From contig CALXRU010000001.1 of the NCBI GenBank assembly GCA_944390935.1, forward strand, positions 80,319-144,318: a stretch of DNA of 64,000 nt. Direction: 5' to 3'. Positions within the stretch are counted from its first letter, which is position 1. Each line of letters opens with the position of its first letter. The position numbers were made by a program, and so were the translations under genes. This stretch comes from Acidaminococcaceae bacterium. GTDB lineage: Bacteria > Bacillota > Negativicutes > Acidaminococcales > Acidaminococcaceae. Positions 23,066 through 32,756 of this stretch are shown here, piece after piece. The notes beneath the pieces are model-generated. The model was not told the DNA's origin. It ran no database searches and saw only the letters and a program-made list of their open reading frames with translations.

Positions 23066-24880
23066 TCACTCACTTTTTACGATGTATTCGTTATAATCGT
23101 CCAAATCTTCCACGGGCAGAATGACTTTCAGCACTGTCCCCCGCTCCGAATATTCCTGCGACAGCACGTTGGCCGTTTCGTGCAGGCGCGCGGCCCTGGC
23201 GCTTTCGGCGTAAGGTATTTCCAGCGTAACCTCAACGGCTTTACTTTTTAAGTGCTTTTCAATCTGCTGCTGCAAGGCTTCCAAATTCAGCCGCTTAACA
23301 GCGGATATGCAGACGGTGTCTTCCTCCTGCGCCAGACGTTCTGCCAGCATGCTTTCCGGCGGCAGCTTGTCGATTTTATTGTAAACGGTTATTACAGGCT
23401 TTGTTTCCGCACCGATTTCCTTTAAAACCTCATGCACGGCGGCTGCCTGCTCTTTGTAAAGCTCGTGGCTGACGTCGATAACATGTACCAGAAGGTCAGC
23501 CTCCGTTACAACCTCCAGCGTGGAGCGGAACGCGGCAATCAGCTGATGCGGCAAGCGCTGAATAAAACCAACGGTGTCCGTCAGGATGATTTCCTGTTTG
23601 TTCGGCAGGGTAAGCTGCCTTGTCGTCGGATCCAGCGTGGCAAAAAGCTGGTCCTGCGCGTAAATGTCGGAATCCGTCAGCGTGTTGAGCAGCGTAGATT
23701 TACCGGCGTTGGTATAGCCGACAAGGCTTACCTCAAACACGTTGTTCTTTTTGCGCCCTGCGCGATGCAGCGAACGCACGGATTTGACCTTTTCAATCTG
23801 CTCTTTAATAAAAGCAATGCGGTCACGGATTCTGCGGCGGTCTACTTCAAGTTTTGTTTCGCCCGGTCCGCGCGTACCGATGCCGCCGCCCAGACGCGAG
23901 AGCATAAGCCCCTTGCCCATAATGCGCGGCAATGTGTACTGTAATTGTGCCAGTTCAACCTGCAATTTACCTTCGTTAGTGCGGGCACGCTGCGCAAAAA
24001 TATCAAGTATCAGCGCCGTCCTGTCCAGAATCCTGATACCCATCACGCCTTCAATATTGCGCTGCTGCGCCGGTGAAAGCTCGTCGTCAAAAATGCACAG
24101 GTCGATGTTTTCCTGCTGGGCAAAAAGCGCCAGCTCCTGCACCTTGCCGCGGCCGATATAAAATGCCGGGTCGGGCTTGGGGCGCTTCTGGATAAACTTT
24201 TTAATAACGGTTGCGCCTGCGGTATCGGCAAGCTGTTTAAGTTCTTCCAGTGAATCCTCAACCGTCCACAGCGAGTCGTTCTTGCCCCACTCCATGCCGA
24301 TTAAAATGGCACGTTCGGACATTACCTGCAAGGATGATCCGCCGGTCTGCTTATCCAAAATGCGTTCAATCGTAGCGACGGTATTTACAAAATTAATGTT
24401 TTCCGCTTCTTCCAGCGTGTACGGACCGTAACATTCGGCAGTGTAGTTTTCGTTGCTGTCAATGCCGGTAATCAACCCAAAGGTCAGCGTGGACTGCGTA
24501 ATATCCGGCGATGCCACGCCGATAGCGGCCATAGCGTCATATTTATTGTTTTTCAACGCCGAAATATCGACGCCGCTTAAATTTGGGTTGCCGCCCGGGT
24601 GAGTATGCACGCAGCGGATACCGCTTAAACGTCCGGCACCGCGCCTGCCGCTGAACGTCGGCAGCTCAACGGTAGCGTTATCGCCGATGGAAATTTCAAT
24701 AATCTGCCCGCTGCGGGTGATGTAAACGGAAATTTCGCGGTTGATAAACTCCGTAATATCGGCAAGTTTAAGCGCCAGCTCCGTTGAAACCAGCTGCGGC
24801 GACTGAAGGTCGTATAATTTTTGCAGTTCGGCCAAAACGCTGTCGCGTATGCCTTTTTTGTTGCCTGAAATCTCGCGCAT
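23066..24880 (-). CDS. hflX: GTPase HflX with N-terminal JAMM/RadC-like domain
   Basis: Ribosome-associated GTPase that splits stalled ribosomes in other bacteria. The protein has 604 aa, well over the ~425 of E. coli HflX. The extra ~200 N-terminal residues carry a JAMM-like metal site: E49 in NREISVYI, H92 and H94 in VHTHPGG, S102, and D105 in LSGVD, with spacing as in RadC and JAB proteases. Then come the HflX N-terminal domain (GRGKVQEL, DDELSPAQQRN), the linker GPGETKLEVDRRRI, G1 GYTNAGKS, G3 DTVGFIQ, G4 NKID, and a C-terminal domain. It is the first gene of an operon with the PLP protein and thioesterase. Confidence 0.92.
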   Translation of the reverse strand: MREISGNKKGIRDSVLAELQKLYDLQSPQLVSTELALKLADITEFINREISVYITRSGQIIEISIGDNATVELPTFSGRRGAGRLSGIRCVHTHPGGNPNLSGVDISALKNNKYDAMAAIGVASPDITQSTLTFGLITGIDSNENYTAECYGPYTLEEAENINFVNTVATIERILDKQTGGSSLQVMSERAILIGMEWGKNDSLWTVEDSLEELKQLADTAGATVIKKFIQKRPKPDPAFYIGRGKVQELALFAQQENIDLCIFDDELSPAQQRNIEGVMGIRILDRTALILDIFAQRARTNEGKLQVELAQLQYTLPRIMGKGLMLSRLGGGIGTRGPGETKLEVDRRRIRDRIAFIKEQIEKVKSVRSLHRAGRKKNNVFEVSLVGYTNAGKSTLLNTLTDSDIYAQDQLFATLDPTTRQLTLPNKQEIILTDTVGFIQRLPHQLIAAFRSTLEVVTEADLLVHVIDVSHELYKEQAAAVHEVLKEIGAETKPVITVYNKIDKLPPESMLAERLAQEEDTVCISAVKRLNLEALQQQIEKHLKSKAVEVTLEIPYAESARAARLHETANVLSQEYSERGTVLKVILPVEDLDDYNEYIVKSE

Positions 24881-24892
24881 GATTATACCTCA

Positions 24893-24921
24893 AAGAGCAG
24901 ACATTACTGCCTGCTCTCTTT
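24893..24921 (-). terminator. Hairpin between the DEAD-box gene and hflX
   Basis: AAAGAGCAG pairs with CTGCTCTCTTT around a 10-base loop. The T run on the minus strand is short, so it is a weak terminator for the helicase operon. Confidence 0.5.
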
Positions 24922-24933
24922 CATAGTAAGATT

Positions 24934-26529
24934 TTATTGGCGGCTGCGTGCCGGTTCTACATTAACCTTGTAGCCCTTAATCGTGTTGCGGTGCATTACG
25001 CCCAGCACTTTTTCGGCCACGTCTTCCGGCACTTCCACAAAAGTAAATTTATCGTAAATGTTAATTTTGCCCACGTCTTTAGCCGGAATATCGGCTTCGA
25101 TGGCAATGGTGCGGACAATGTCCTGCACGCTGATTTTCTGGCTGCGGCCGATATTCATAAAGAAGCGTACCATGCCGGGGCGCGCGCCGGTGTTGGATAA
25201 ATCCTTCGCCAGAGTATCTTCTTTCGGAGCTTCCAGTGCCTTGTTGCCTTCCTGCATCAGTTTCAAAGCTGCTGCCAGTACATCTTCCGGCGCGTATTCG
25301 TCGCTTAAAAGCGTGTCGGCAATCGGCATATAGTCGTGATAATTGTTCAGTTCCAGCACAGCCTGCATGCGCGATACGATAATCTCGCGCTGGCGTTCCA
25401 CAACATTGGCAGTAGTCGGCAGCTGGCGGCGCGTAATTCTGGTGTTGGCAGCGCGTTCAATCAGCTTAAGCTGACGGAATTCACGCGGCGTGATAAAGGT
25501 CATGGCAATGCCGGTGTTGCCTGCCCTGCCGGTACGTCCGATGCGGTGTACATAGCTTTCCGGGTCCTGCGGGATATCAAAGTTGATAACATGGGTAATG
25601 TTGTCGATATCAATGCCGCGGGCTGCAACGTCGGTGGCAATCAAAATATCAGCCGTGCCTTCGCGGAATTTTTTCATAACGCGGTCGCGCTGGGTCTGGC
25701 TTAAATCGCCGTGCAGGCCTTCGGCCATATAGCCGCGGCTGGCAAGGGCAATCGCCAGATCGTCAACGCCTTTTTTAGTGCGGCAGAAGATGATAATTTT
25801 GCCGTCGATTTCCGCATCAAGCAGGCGGCAAAGCCCTTCTACCTTGTCCTTGGTTTCAAAATAATACTGCTCAATCAGCGGCACAGTCAGTTCTTCCTTG
25901 CTGACGGCAACGTTTTTGGGCGCTTTCATATATTTTTTGGTAAGGCTCAAAATCGGGCGCGGCATGGTTGCCGAAAACAGCAGCGTCTGGCGTTCAACCG
26001 GCAGGTTGCGCATAATTTCTTCCATGTCGTCAACAAAGCCCATGTCCAGCATTTCGTCGGCTTCGTCCAGTACCAAAAACTTAATATGGTCAAGTTTGAT
26101 GGTTTTGCGGTTAATATGGTCAATCAAACGCCCCGGCGTGCCGATAACAATTTGTACGCCGCTTTTCAGCGCGCGGATTTGCCTTTCAATCGGCTGGCCG
26201 CCGTAAACCGGCAGCGCCTTAATGCGCGAGGTTCTGCCGATTTTGCCGACTTCTTCCGCAACCTGAATTGCCAGTTCACGGGTCGGCGTCATAATCAGCG
26301 CCTGAATGTGTTTGTGGTCAGTGATGCTTTGTACCAGCGGAATACCGAAGGCCGCTGTTTTACCGGTACCGGTCTGCGCCTGACCGATAACGTCGTAACC
26401 ATCCAGTACCAGCGGAATGGTCTGTTCCTGAATCGGCGACGGCTCCTCAAAGCCCATATCGGTTAAAGCGTTAACTATTTTTTTATCCAGCAGCAGACTG
26501 CCGAACATTTCCTGTTGATTTGTTGTCAT
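24934..26529 (-). CDS. DEAD-box RNA helicase (DeaD/CshA-like)
   Basis: ATP-dependent RNA helicase, 531 aa. Motifs in order: Q motif FEEPSPIQEQ, I AQTGTGKT, Ia PTRELAIQ, II DEAD, III SAT, V ATDVAARGID, VI HRIGRTGRAG. A C-terminal ~75-residue DbpA-type RNA-binding domain (FFMNIGRSQK..DIVRTIA) directs it to structured RNA. It likely works in ribosome assembly or RNA decay. The ATG overlaps the cinA stop as ATGA. It is the last gene of the ftsK-to-helicase run, and its gene lies ~9-12 kb from those for RNase J and RNase Y, its frequent functional partners in Firmicutes. Confidence 0.92.
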   Translation of the reverse strand: MTTNQQEMFGSLLLDKKIVNALTDMGFEEPSPIQEQTIPLVLDGYDVIGQAQTGTGKTAAFGIPLVQSITDHKHIQALIMTPTRELAIQVAEEVGKIGRTSRIKALPVYGGQPIERQIRALKSGVQIVIGTPGRLIDHINRKTIKLDHIKFLVLDEADEMLDMGFVDDMEEIMRNLPVERQTLLFSATMPRPILSLTKKYMKAPKNVAVSKEELTVPLIEQYYFETKDKVEGLCRLLDAEIDGKIIIFCRTKKGVDDLAIALASRGYMAEGLHGDLSQTQRDRVMKKFREGTADILIATDVAARGIDIDNITHVINFDIPQDPESYVHRIGRTGRAGNTGIAMTFITPREFRQLKLIERAANTRITRRQLPTTANVVERQREIIVSRMQAVLELNNYHDYMPIADTLLSDEYAPEDVLAAALKLMQEGNKALEAPKEDTLAKDLSNTGARPGMVRFFMNIGRSQKISVQDIVRTIAIEADIPAKDVGKINIYDKFTFVEVPEDVAEKVLGVMHRNTIKGYKVNVEPARSRQ

Positions 26530-27782
26530 TTGTCTGTGTTCTCCGTTTCTTTAATTCTATCAATAACCATCGAAATGGCTGTTAATGCGCTGCGCATTTT
26601 GTTATCGGTGCGGGTGCCGCCAAAAATATGTTTGGCCCATTTCACGCCGTGCTCATCGGCAACGGCCATATAAACCAGCCCCACCGGTTTATCCTTGGTA
26701 GCTCCGCCCGGCCCTGCAATGCCGGTAATGCCTACGCCGTAGGTTGTGCCAAAAAGCTCACGCACGCCCTGCGCCATCTCACAGGCCACCTGTTCGCTGA
26801 CCGCACCGTAAGTATCAAGGCTCTCCTGCGATACGTTTATCAGCTTGTGCTTGGCCATGTTGCTGTAAGTAACGGCGCTGCCCAAAAGGTAGTCGCTGCT
26901 GCCCGGCACATCGGTAATCAGGCTGCTGGCCAGCCCGCCCGTGCACGATTCCGCAAAGGCAATGGTGCTGCCGGTACGCAAAAGCTCCCTGCCTAAATAG
27001 GAAGCCAGCGTTTCATCGTCCGTACCGTAAATATATTGTCCTAAACGGTTGTTTACCAGCGCTTCCATGGCGGCAATCAGCGTTTTGGCTTCGTTAACCT
27101 CCATGCATTTCGCCGTCAGGCGGATAATAATTTCACCCCTGCGGGCGTAAATGGCAATGGTAGGATTGGTTTGCGATGTTATAATATCGTCCAGCTTTTC
27201 GGCAACCGTGCTTTCGCCGATACCGCGCAGACGGATGATATGCGAATAAATAACGCCCTGTTTTGTAAAATGGTTAATTAAAAAGGGCTCCAGCTGTTTT
27301 TCGTAAACATGCTGCATTTCAGAAGGCGGCCCGGGCAAAAGCGCAATCAGTTTTTCGCCGTGGCGGATTGCCAGCCCCGGCGCAGTACCGACTTCGTTGG
27401 TCAAAATTTCCGCGCCAAGAGGCACCATAGCCTGCTTATCGTTATTGCCGCTCATGCACAGCCCGCGTTTGGCAAAATAGTTGTTAATGCGGTTCCAGGT
27501 GTCCAAATCAAGGTAAGTGCCAAGGTTCAGCGTTTCGCACAAAACCTCTTTGGTTATATCGCCGCGGGTAGGGCCAAGTCCGCCGGTGGTAATGATAATA
27601 TCGGCGCGCTCCAAAGCCGTTTTAAACACATCTTTTAAGCGCCCGGCATTATCGCCGACCGTCGTCTGGTACAGTACATCAAAGCCAAGCTGGTTTAACC
27701 GGCGCGATAAATACTGAAAATTGGTATTTAAAATTTCGCCTAAAAGCAGCTCTGTACCTGTATTGATTACTTCAACCTTCAT
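26526..27782 (-). CDS. cinA: CinA-like protein: ADP-ribose/NMN pyrophosphatase and NMN deamidase
   Basis: 418 aa with both CinA domains: an N-terminal MoaB/MoeA-like domain (GTELLLGEILNTN, TTGGLGPTRGD) and a C-terminal CinA amidohydrolase domain (AESCTGGLASSLITDVPGSS). By family it recycles NMN to NaMN in NAD metabolism; it is also linked to competence in some Gram-positives. It lies between rimO and the helicase gene, as in the common Firmicute order rimO-(pgsA)-cinA-recA, but pgsA is missing here. nadE and nadK elsewhere in the window act in the same cofactor pathway. Confidence 0.92.
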   Translation of the reverse strand: MKVEVINTGTELLLGEILNTNFQYLSRRLNQLGFDVLYQTTVGDNAGRLKDVFKTALERADIIITTGGLGPTRGDITKEVLCETLNLGTYLDLDTWNRINNYFAKRGLCMSGNNDKQAMVPLGAEILTNEVGTAPGLAIRHGEKLIALLPGPPSEMQHVYEKQLEPFLINHFTKQGVIYSHIIRLRGIGESTVAEKLDDIITSQTNPTIAIYARRGEIIIRLTAKCMEVNEAKTLIAAMEALVNNRLGQYIYGTDDETLASYLGRELLRTGSTIAFAESCTGGLASSLITDVPGSSDYLLGSAVTYSNMAKHKLINVSQESLDTYGAVSEQVACEMAQGVRELFGTTYGVGITGIAGPGGATKDKPVGLVYMAVADEHGVKWAKHIFGGTRTDNKMRSALTAISMVIDRIKETENTDK

Positions 27783-27798
27783 GGCCCATCCCCCTTTG

Positions 27799-29142
27799 TT
27801 ATATTCTTTCGCCTACCGATTCGTAGGTAAAGCCCTGCAGGATGTTTACTTTAACAAAATCTCCCGGTGCAAGTTCGCCGGGGTTTTCAATAAATATCAA
27901 GCCGTCGATGTCGGGAGCTTCGCGGTAGGAACGCCCGTAATGCAGACCGGAACCTTCCTCCTCGATGCCTTCCACCAAAACTTCCAGCGTCATGCCTTCG
28001 GTATCCTGATGCAGTTCTTCGGAAATCTGCGCCTGCAAAGCCATCAGTTCGTGGTAACGGTTCTGCTTGATTTCCTCCGGAATCTGGTTCGGCATAACGC
28101 CTGCCACCGTGCCTTCTTCCTGCGAATAAGCAAACACACCGGCGTTTTCAAATTGCTGCTGCTCCACAAACTCTTTCAGTTCTTCAAAGTCCTCGTCCGT
28201 TTCACCGGGGAAACCGACAATAAACGTCGTCCTGATAACGATGCCTGGGATACGCTCGCGCAGTTTGGCAAGCAGGGACGATACTTCTTCCTTCGTGTCA
28301 TAACGGTTCATGGAAGCAAGCAGGCGGTTGCTGGCGTGCTGCAAAGGCAAATCTACGTATTTGCAAACCTTGTCAAGCGTGGCAAAGGTTTCAATCAGTT
28401 CATCCGTAAAATTATTGGGGTAACAATACATTACCCTGATCCATTTCAGGCTTTCAATTTTGTTAAGTTCTTTCAGCAAATCTGCCAGAAGCAGTTTGCC
28501 GCCGGGTAAATCTTCGCCATAGCGGGTGGTGTCCTGCGCAACTACAATCAGCTCTTTAACGCCGCCATCAGCGAGTGCGCGTGCTTCCTTCAGCACCTGC
28601 TCCATCGGTTTGCTGCGGTAAGGCCCGCGGATAGACGGAATGGCGCAGTAAGAGCAGCAGTTGTCGCAGCCTTCGGCAATTTTTAAATACGCCGTATAAG
28701 GCGGCGTGGTTAAAATTCGCGGCAAAAAGGTATCTTTGCTGGTGTAAATTACATCCGGCTTGCTGCGTTCCAGCATTATAAAGCGTTCACCGTTCATGAC
28801 GCGTTTTATAATGCTGCCGATTTCGTCATAAACCTCAACACCGGCAATAGCGTCAACCTCAGGCAGCTCGTTAAAAAGCTCATCGGCATAACGCTGGCCG
28901 AGGCAGCCGGTAACAATAATATGGCGGCAGCTGCCGAATTTTTTATATTCTGCCATCTGCAAAATCGTGTTGATGGATTCTTCCTTGGCAGATTCAATAA
29001 ACCCGCAGGTATTGACGATAATGATTTCCGCCTCTGACGGGTCGTTGGTTATTTCAAAATTATCTTCGTGAATCAGCCCCAGCATGGTTTCAGAATCGAC
29101 CAGATTTTTGGGGCAGCCCAAACTTACTACGCCTATTTTCAC
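27799..29142 (-). CDS. rimO: Ribosomal protein S12 methylthiotransferase RimO
   Basis: Radical-SAM methylthiotransferase that modifies an Asp of ribosomal protein S12. 447 aa. The N-terminal UPF0004 domain has Cys at GCPKN, NTCGFI and TGCLGQRY for the auxiliary [4Fe-4S] cluster. The radical-SAM cluster is CDNCCSYC, followed by PSIRGPYRS. A C-terminal TRAM domain lies at ~375-447. RimO rather than MiaB is indicated by the start KIGVVSLGCPKNLVDSE. The upstream gene encodes a solute-binding lipoprotein. Confidence 0.93.
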   Translation of the reverse strand: MKIGVVSLGCPKNLVDSETMLGLIHEDNFEITNDPSEAEIIIVNTCGFIESAKEESINTILQMAEYKKFGSCRHIIVTGCLGQRYADELFNELPEVDAIAGVEVYDEIGSIIKRVMNGERFIMLERSKPDVIYTSKDTFLPRILTTPPYTAYLKIAEGCDNCCSYCAIPSIRGPYRSKPMEQVLKEARALADGGVKELIVVAQDTTRYGEDLPGGKLLLADLLKELNKIESLKWIRVMYCYPNNFTDELIETFATLDKVCKYVDLPLQHASNRLLASMNRYDTKEEVSSLLAKLRERIPGIVIRTTFIVGFPGETDEDFEELKEFVEQQQFENAGVFAYSQEEGTVAGVMPNQIPEEIKQNRYHELMALQAQISEELHQDTEGMTLEVLVEGIEEEGSGLHYGRSYREAPDIDGLIFIENPGELAPGDFVKVNILQGFTYESVGERI

Positions 29143-29157
29143 TGTTTATCCTCCGCT

Positions 29158-30135
29158 TTAATTTTCAAACCTTACGGTTTCCAGCCACTTGTTAATCAGG
29201 GTATCGGCCTTATCCTGCGTAAGGTAATGCGTGTTCAGCCACAATTTACTGCTGTCGGTGTTATCGCCGTTAAGGCTTTCAAGCCCGGTGTTCTGCTGCA
29301 AAAGCAGGCGTTTTACCGCTTCGTCCGTTAAAAGCCAGCGGCAAAAATCATGCGCGGCTTTGTTTTCGCTGCTTTTAGCGTCAATGGCAACGCCCCACAG
29401 GTTTACCGGCGTGCCTTCAACAGGCCGTGCAACATAAGCCGGAAACGAGTTTTCCAGATACTGAAAAATATAACTGCTGCGTGTTAAGGCAATATCGGCA
29501 TCGCCCGTCGCCGTCATACGGATGGACGTAAACGGAAATTTGCCGTACTGCTCAATGCTTTTTTGCAGCTCACGCAGGTAATTCATGGCGTTTTCCTCGC
29601 CAAAATGGCTGGCAAAAGCGCATAAAAAGTTGCGCGTGCCTTCGGTATCGCTTAAATTTTCCAGCGCAATACGCACGTCACGGATTTGCACCAAATCCTC
29701 CCAGGTGCGGATGTTCTCCTGCCCCACACGGCGCGCAAAGCTCTGGTTAACCAAAAGCACTACCGGGTCGTAAAAAACGCCGTGCCAGCAGCCTTCCGCA
29801 CTTTTAAAGCCTTCCGGCAGATCAGCCGCTTCCGGCATATCAAGCTGCAGCAGTTTTTTATCATTTTCCAGCTGCACCAGCTTGCTGAACTCCAAAAGAT
29901 AAATATCAGGCTCTTTGGGGTTCTTGTCATCAGCCGTTGCCAGCCAGACTTTATATTCATGCGTTTTGTTGTATTCTTCCGCCAGTGCCTGCAATAATGC
30001 GGCATTCTGGTCGGAAGCAAGTATCGCCTCGTTGTCGTTTTTTAAATGCACAACGTCGTCAAAAACAGAACATCCTGCCATGCACAAGGTAAAAACAAAC
30101 AACAGGCAGCTTATTGCAAGCTTTTTTAAAGCCAT
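29158..30135 (-). CDS. Extracellular solute-binding lipoprotein (orphan)
   Basis: Substrate-binding protein of the ABC-transporter type, 325 aa. A lipobox LCMAGC gives Cys22 as the lipidated residue. Type 2 binding-protein features are seen: FSKLVQLENDK, GVFYDPVVLLVNQ and LTRSSYIFQYLEN, closest in style to iron/polyamine/thiamine family members. ATG 30135 has GAGGAAG just upstream and starts directly at the signal; an ATG at 30147 overlapping the ygiQ stop is less likely. No permease or ATPase gene adjoins it, so its transporter partner must be elsewhere or it has another role. The ligand is unknown. Confidence 0.8.
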   Translation of the reverse strand: MALKKLAISCLLFVFTLCMAGCSVFDDVVHLKNDNEAILASDQNAALLQALAEEYNKTHEYKVWLATADDKNPKEPDIYLLEFSKLVQLENDKKLLQLDMPEAADLPEGFKSAEGCWHGVFYDPVVLLVNQSFARRVGQENIRTWEDLVQIRDVRIALENLSDTEGTRNFLCAFASHFGEENAMNYLRELQKSIEQYGKFPFTSIRMTATGDADIALTRSSYIFQYLENSFPAYVARPVEGTPVNLWGVAIDAKSSENKAAHDFCRWLLTDEAVKRLLLQQNTGLESLNGDNTDSSKLWLNTHYLTQDKADTLINKWLETVRFEN

Positions 30136-30143
30136 AAACTTCC

Positions 30144-31994
30144 TCATCTTTTTTTCGGTCTGCCGCCGGTGCGCGAATGGTTCTGCGTCCTTGCACGGTG
30201 GCCGTCATTAACTTTCAGCAGGCATTTTTCGCCGCTGCCGATTAAATCATTACGCCCCGCTTTCAGCAAAGCTTCTTTAACAAGCTGGCGGTTGCGCGGG
30301 TTTTTATACTGCATCAGCGCGCGCTGCATAGCCTTTTCGTGCGGGTTGCGCGCCACAAAAATATCGCGTCCGGTTTCCGGGTTGTAGCCGGAATAATACA
30401 TTGCCGTGGAAAGGCTGCCCGGCGTCGGGATGAAGTCCTGCACCTGCTCCGGCTGATGGCCGATATCGCGCAGAAACTCAGCCAGCTCGATAGCGTCGTC
30501 CAAAGTACAGCCCGGATGGCTGGAAATAAAATACGGCACCAAAAACTGCTTTAAGCCGATTTCCTTATTCTTTTTGGCAAATGCGCGCATAAATTTCAGG
30601 TAAACCTCTTTGCCGGGTTTGCCCATATTCTTTAAAGCGCGCGGCGCAACATGTTCCGGCGCAATTTTAAGCTGCCCGCTGACGTGATAACGGCACAGTT
30701 CGTCCATAAATTCACCCGTTTTTTCTTCCAGCAGGTAATCGTAACGGATACCGGAACGGATGAACACTTTTTTTATGCCGGGAATGGCGCGGATTTTGCG
30801 CAAAAGTTCAATGTAATCGCTGTGGTCGCTGTCCAGATTTGGGCACGGTTTAGGGAACAGGCACTGCCTGTCGCGGCACGCACCAACTTTTAACTGCTTG
30901 GCGCAGGCCGGATGGCGGAAATTAGCCGTCGGCCCGCCCACATCGTGAATATAGCCTTTAAAATCAGGCATGGCGGCAATTATCTTTGCTTCGCGCAGAA
31001 TGGATTCATGGCTGCGCGACTGGATAATGCGCCCCTGATGGCTGTGAATGGCGCAGAATGAACAACTGCCGAAACAGCCGCGGCAGCTGATAATGCTGAA
31101 TTTTACTTCTTCAATGGCAGGCACGCCGCCCAAAGCGTCATAAGCCGGGTGCCAGGTACGCTGATAGTCAAGGTCATAAATCGCGTCCATTTCTTCCTGC
31201 GTCAGCGGATATTGCGGCGGATTCTGCACTAAATATTTACCGCCGTTTTTCTGCACCACGGTTTTGCCGTAAAACGGATCCTGCTCCTTGCTTTGCAAAA
31301 GATGCGCCTTTGCAAACAGCCTGCGGTTTTTAAAGATTGCCTCATAAGAAGGCAGCTCCACATATTCGTCAAGGCCTTCAAGATTATCCGCTAAATAAGC
31401 CGTGCCGCGGATATAACGCATATCCTGCAGGGAAGCGCCGCCGCTTAAATAATCGGCAGCTTCCACAATCTGCTTTTCGCCCATGCCGTAAATCAAAAGG
31501 TCGGCGCCACAGTCTGCTAAAATCGAAGGCAGCAGCTTGTCCTCCCAGTAATCGTAATGGGCAAAACGGCGCAGGCTGGCCTCAATACCACCGATAATCA
31601 CCGGCATATCAGGCCATAATTTCTTTATCTGGCGCGCATAAACAGCCGTGGCGTGGTCAGGGCGTTTGCCCATCTCGCCGCCCGGCGTGTAATTATCTTT
31701 TTTACGTTCTTTTTTTGCTGCTGTGTAATGGCACAGCATGGAATCAAGATTGCCTCCGGAAATAAGCACGGCTAAACGCGGCTTGCCCAAAACGGCAAAG
31801 TTTTCCGCCCTGCGCCAGTCCGGCTGGCACAAAAGCGCAACCTTATAACCCTGCGCTTCCAGCACACGGCAGATAACCGCCGGTCCGAAGGAAGGGTGGT
31901 CAACATAAGCATCGCCGCTGACGAACAGAAAATCAATCTGCTCCCAGCCGCGCTGCTGTATTTCTTCTATTGTAATTGGCAGAAAATCTTTCAT
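30144..31994 (-). CDS. Radical SAM protein YgiQ (UPF0313)
   Basis: 616-aa YgiQ-family radical SAM protein. Seen are an N-terminal B12-binding-like segment with DFLFVSGDAYVDHPSFG, the cluster motif CFGSCSFC near residue 310, and a long C-terminal part including TPGSLSTAMYYSG. The last ~30 residues are Arg/Lys-rich, suggesting nucleic acid contact. The function of the family is unknown. It is transcribed between the rodZ-like gene and the binding protein, whose alternative start overlaps its stop. Confidence 0.88.
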   Translation of the reverse strand: MKDFLPITIEEIQQRGWEQIDFLFVSGDAYVDHPSFGPAVICRVLEAQGYKVALLCQPDWRRAENFAVLGKPRLAVLISGGNLDSMLCHYTAAKKERKKDNYTPGGEMGKRPDHATAVYARQIKKLWPDMPVIIGGIEASLRRFAHYDYWEDKLLPSILADCGADLLIYGMGEKQIVEAADYLSGGASLQDMRYIRGTAYLADNLEGLDEYVELPSYEAIFKNRRLFAKAHLLQSKEQDPFYGKTVVQKNGGKYLVQNPPQYPLTQEEMDAIYDLDYQRTWHPAYDALGGVPAIEEVKFSIISCRGCFGSCSFCAIHSHQGRIIQSRSHESILREAKIIAAMPDFKGYIHDVGGPTANFRHPACAKQLKVGACRDRQCLFPKPCPNLDSDHSDYIELLRKIRAIPGIKKVFIRSGIRYDYLLEEKTGEFMDELCRYHVSGQLKIAPEHVAPRALKNMGKPGKEVYLKFMRAFAKKNKEIGLKQFLVPYFISSHPGCTLDDAIELAEFLRDIGHQPEQVQDFIPTPGSLSTAMYYSGYNPETGRDIFVARNPHEKAMQRALMQYKNPRNRQLVKEALLKAGRNDLIGSGEKCLLKVNDGHRARTQNHSRTGGRPKKR

Positions 31995-32016
31995 TAGTTA
32001 TGAAAGCCCTCCAAAA

Positions 32017-32742
32017 TTATTTATTGTAAGTCCTCACAACGGAACCTTCTTCAGGGTCCTTGGGCAAAGTTTTGCCGTTCACGGTAATTTCCATCGCGCC
32101 GATGTTGCCATAGTGTACGCTGATATTCTCTTTGGCTTCATAGGTCTGCGTCTGACCTTCTTCCATAATGCCGCTGAACACTACTTCGCCGTCAGAAGTT
32201 ACTTCCAGCCAGCAGTTATCGCGTACGCATTTTAACACAAGGTTTACGCCTTCATAAACAGGTGCCTGCGCTGCGTTATTGCCTTCAACGGAAGTTTTCT
32301 GCTGTGTGGGCGCGGCAATATCGGGCGTGGAATCGCTGTTCATAAACCAGGCAATGCCGCCAGCCACAACCAAAACAACAGCCAGTACGGCAGCATAGCT
32401 CATCCAGTTACCGGAAGATACCCTCTCCGGTTTAATCTGCGGCGATACGCTGATTTTTTCAACCATGCGGATAGGTTTGGGGGCAACGGCTTCTTTGGTA
32501 AGACCGCTGGTCTGCGCTTTGTAAATATTGACAAGCTCAGGCCCGTTGAGGCCCAAAAAATTACCGTATGTGCGGATGATGCCTTTGGTAAAAACTTCTC
32601 CGGGAACTTTTTCAAACTCACCTTTTTCTACCGCATCCAGGTAAAGTTTACGGATACTGGTTGCCGCTTCGGCTTCTTCCAGCGTCAACCCTTTCGCCAG
32701 TCGTGCTTCAAGCAGCATATTGCTGACATTTTCCATATCCAT
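32017..32742 (-). CDS. RodZ-like HTH membrane protein
   Basis: 241-aa single-span protein: an N-terminal HTH of the RodZ type (LLEARLAKGLTLEEAEAATSI, residues ~10-75), a linker, one membrane helix near residues 118-137, and a C-terminal DUF4115-type beta domain. By family it links MreB to the membrane and supports rod shape. ATG 32742 has GGAGG eight bases upstream; an earlier ATG at 32757 overlaps the SD. It is directly downstream of ftsK, the standard Firmicute arrangement. Confidence 0.85.
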   Translation of the reverse strand: MDMENVSNMLLEARLAKGLTLEEAEAATSIRKLYLDAVEKGEFEKVPGEVFTKGIIRTYGNFLGLNGPELVNIYKAQTSGLTKEAVAPKPIRMVEKISVSPQIKPERVSSGNWMSYAAVLAVVLVVAGGIAWFMNSDSTPDIAAPTQQKTSVEGNNAAQAPVYEGVNLVLKCVRDNCWLEVTSDGEVVFSGIMEEGQTQTYEAKENISVHYGNIGAMEITVNGKTLPKDPEEGSVVRTYNK

Positions 32743-32756
32743 ATCAGTTTCCTCCA

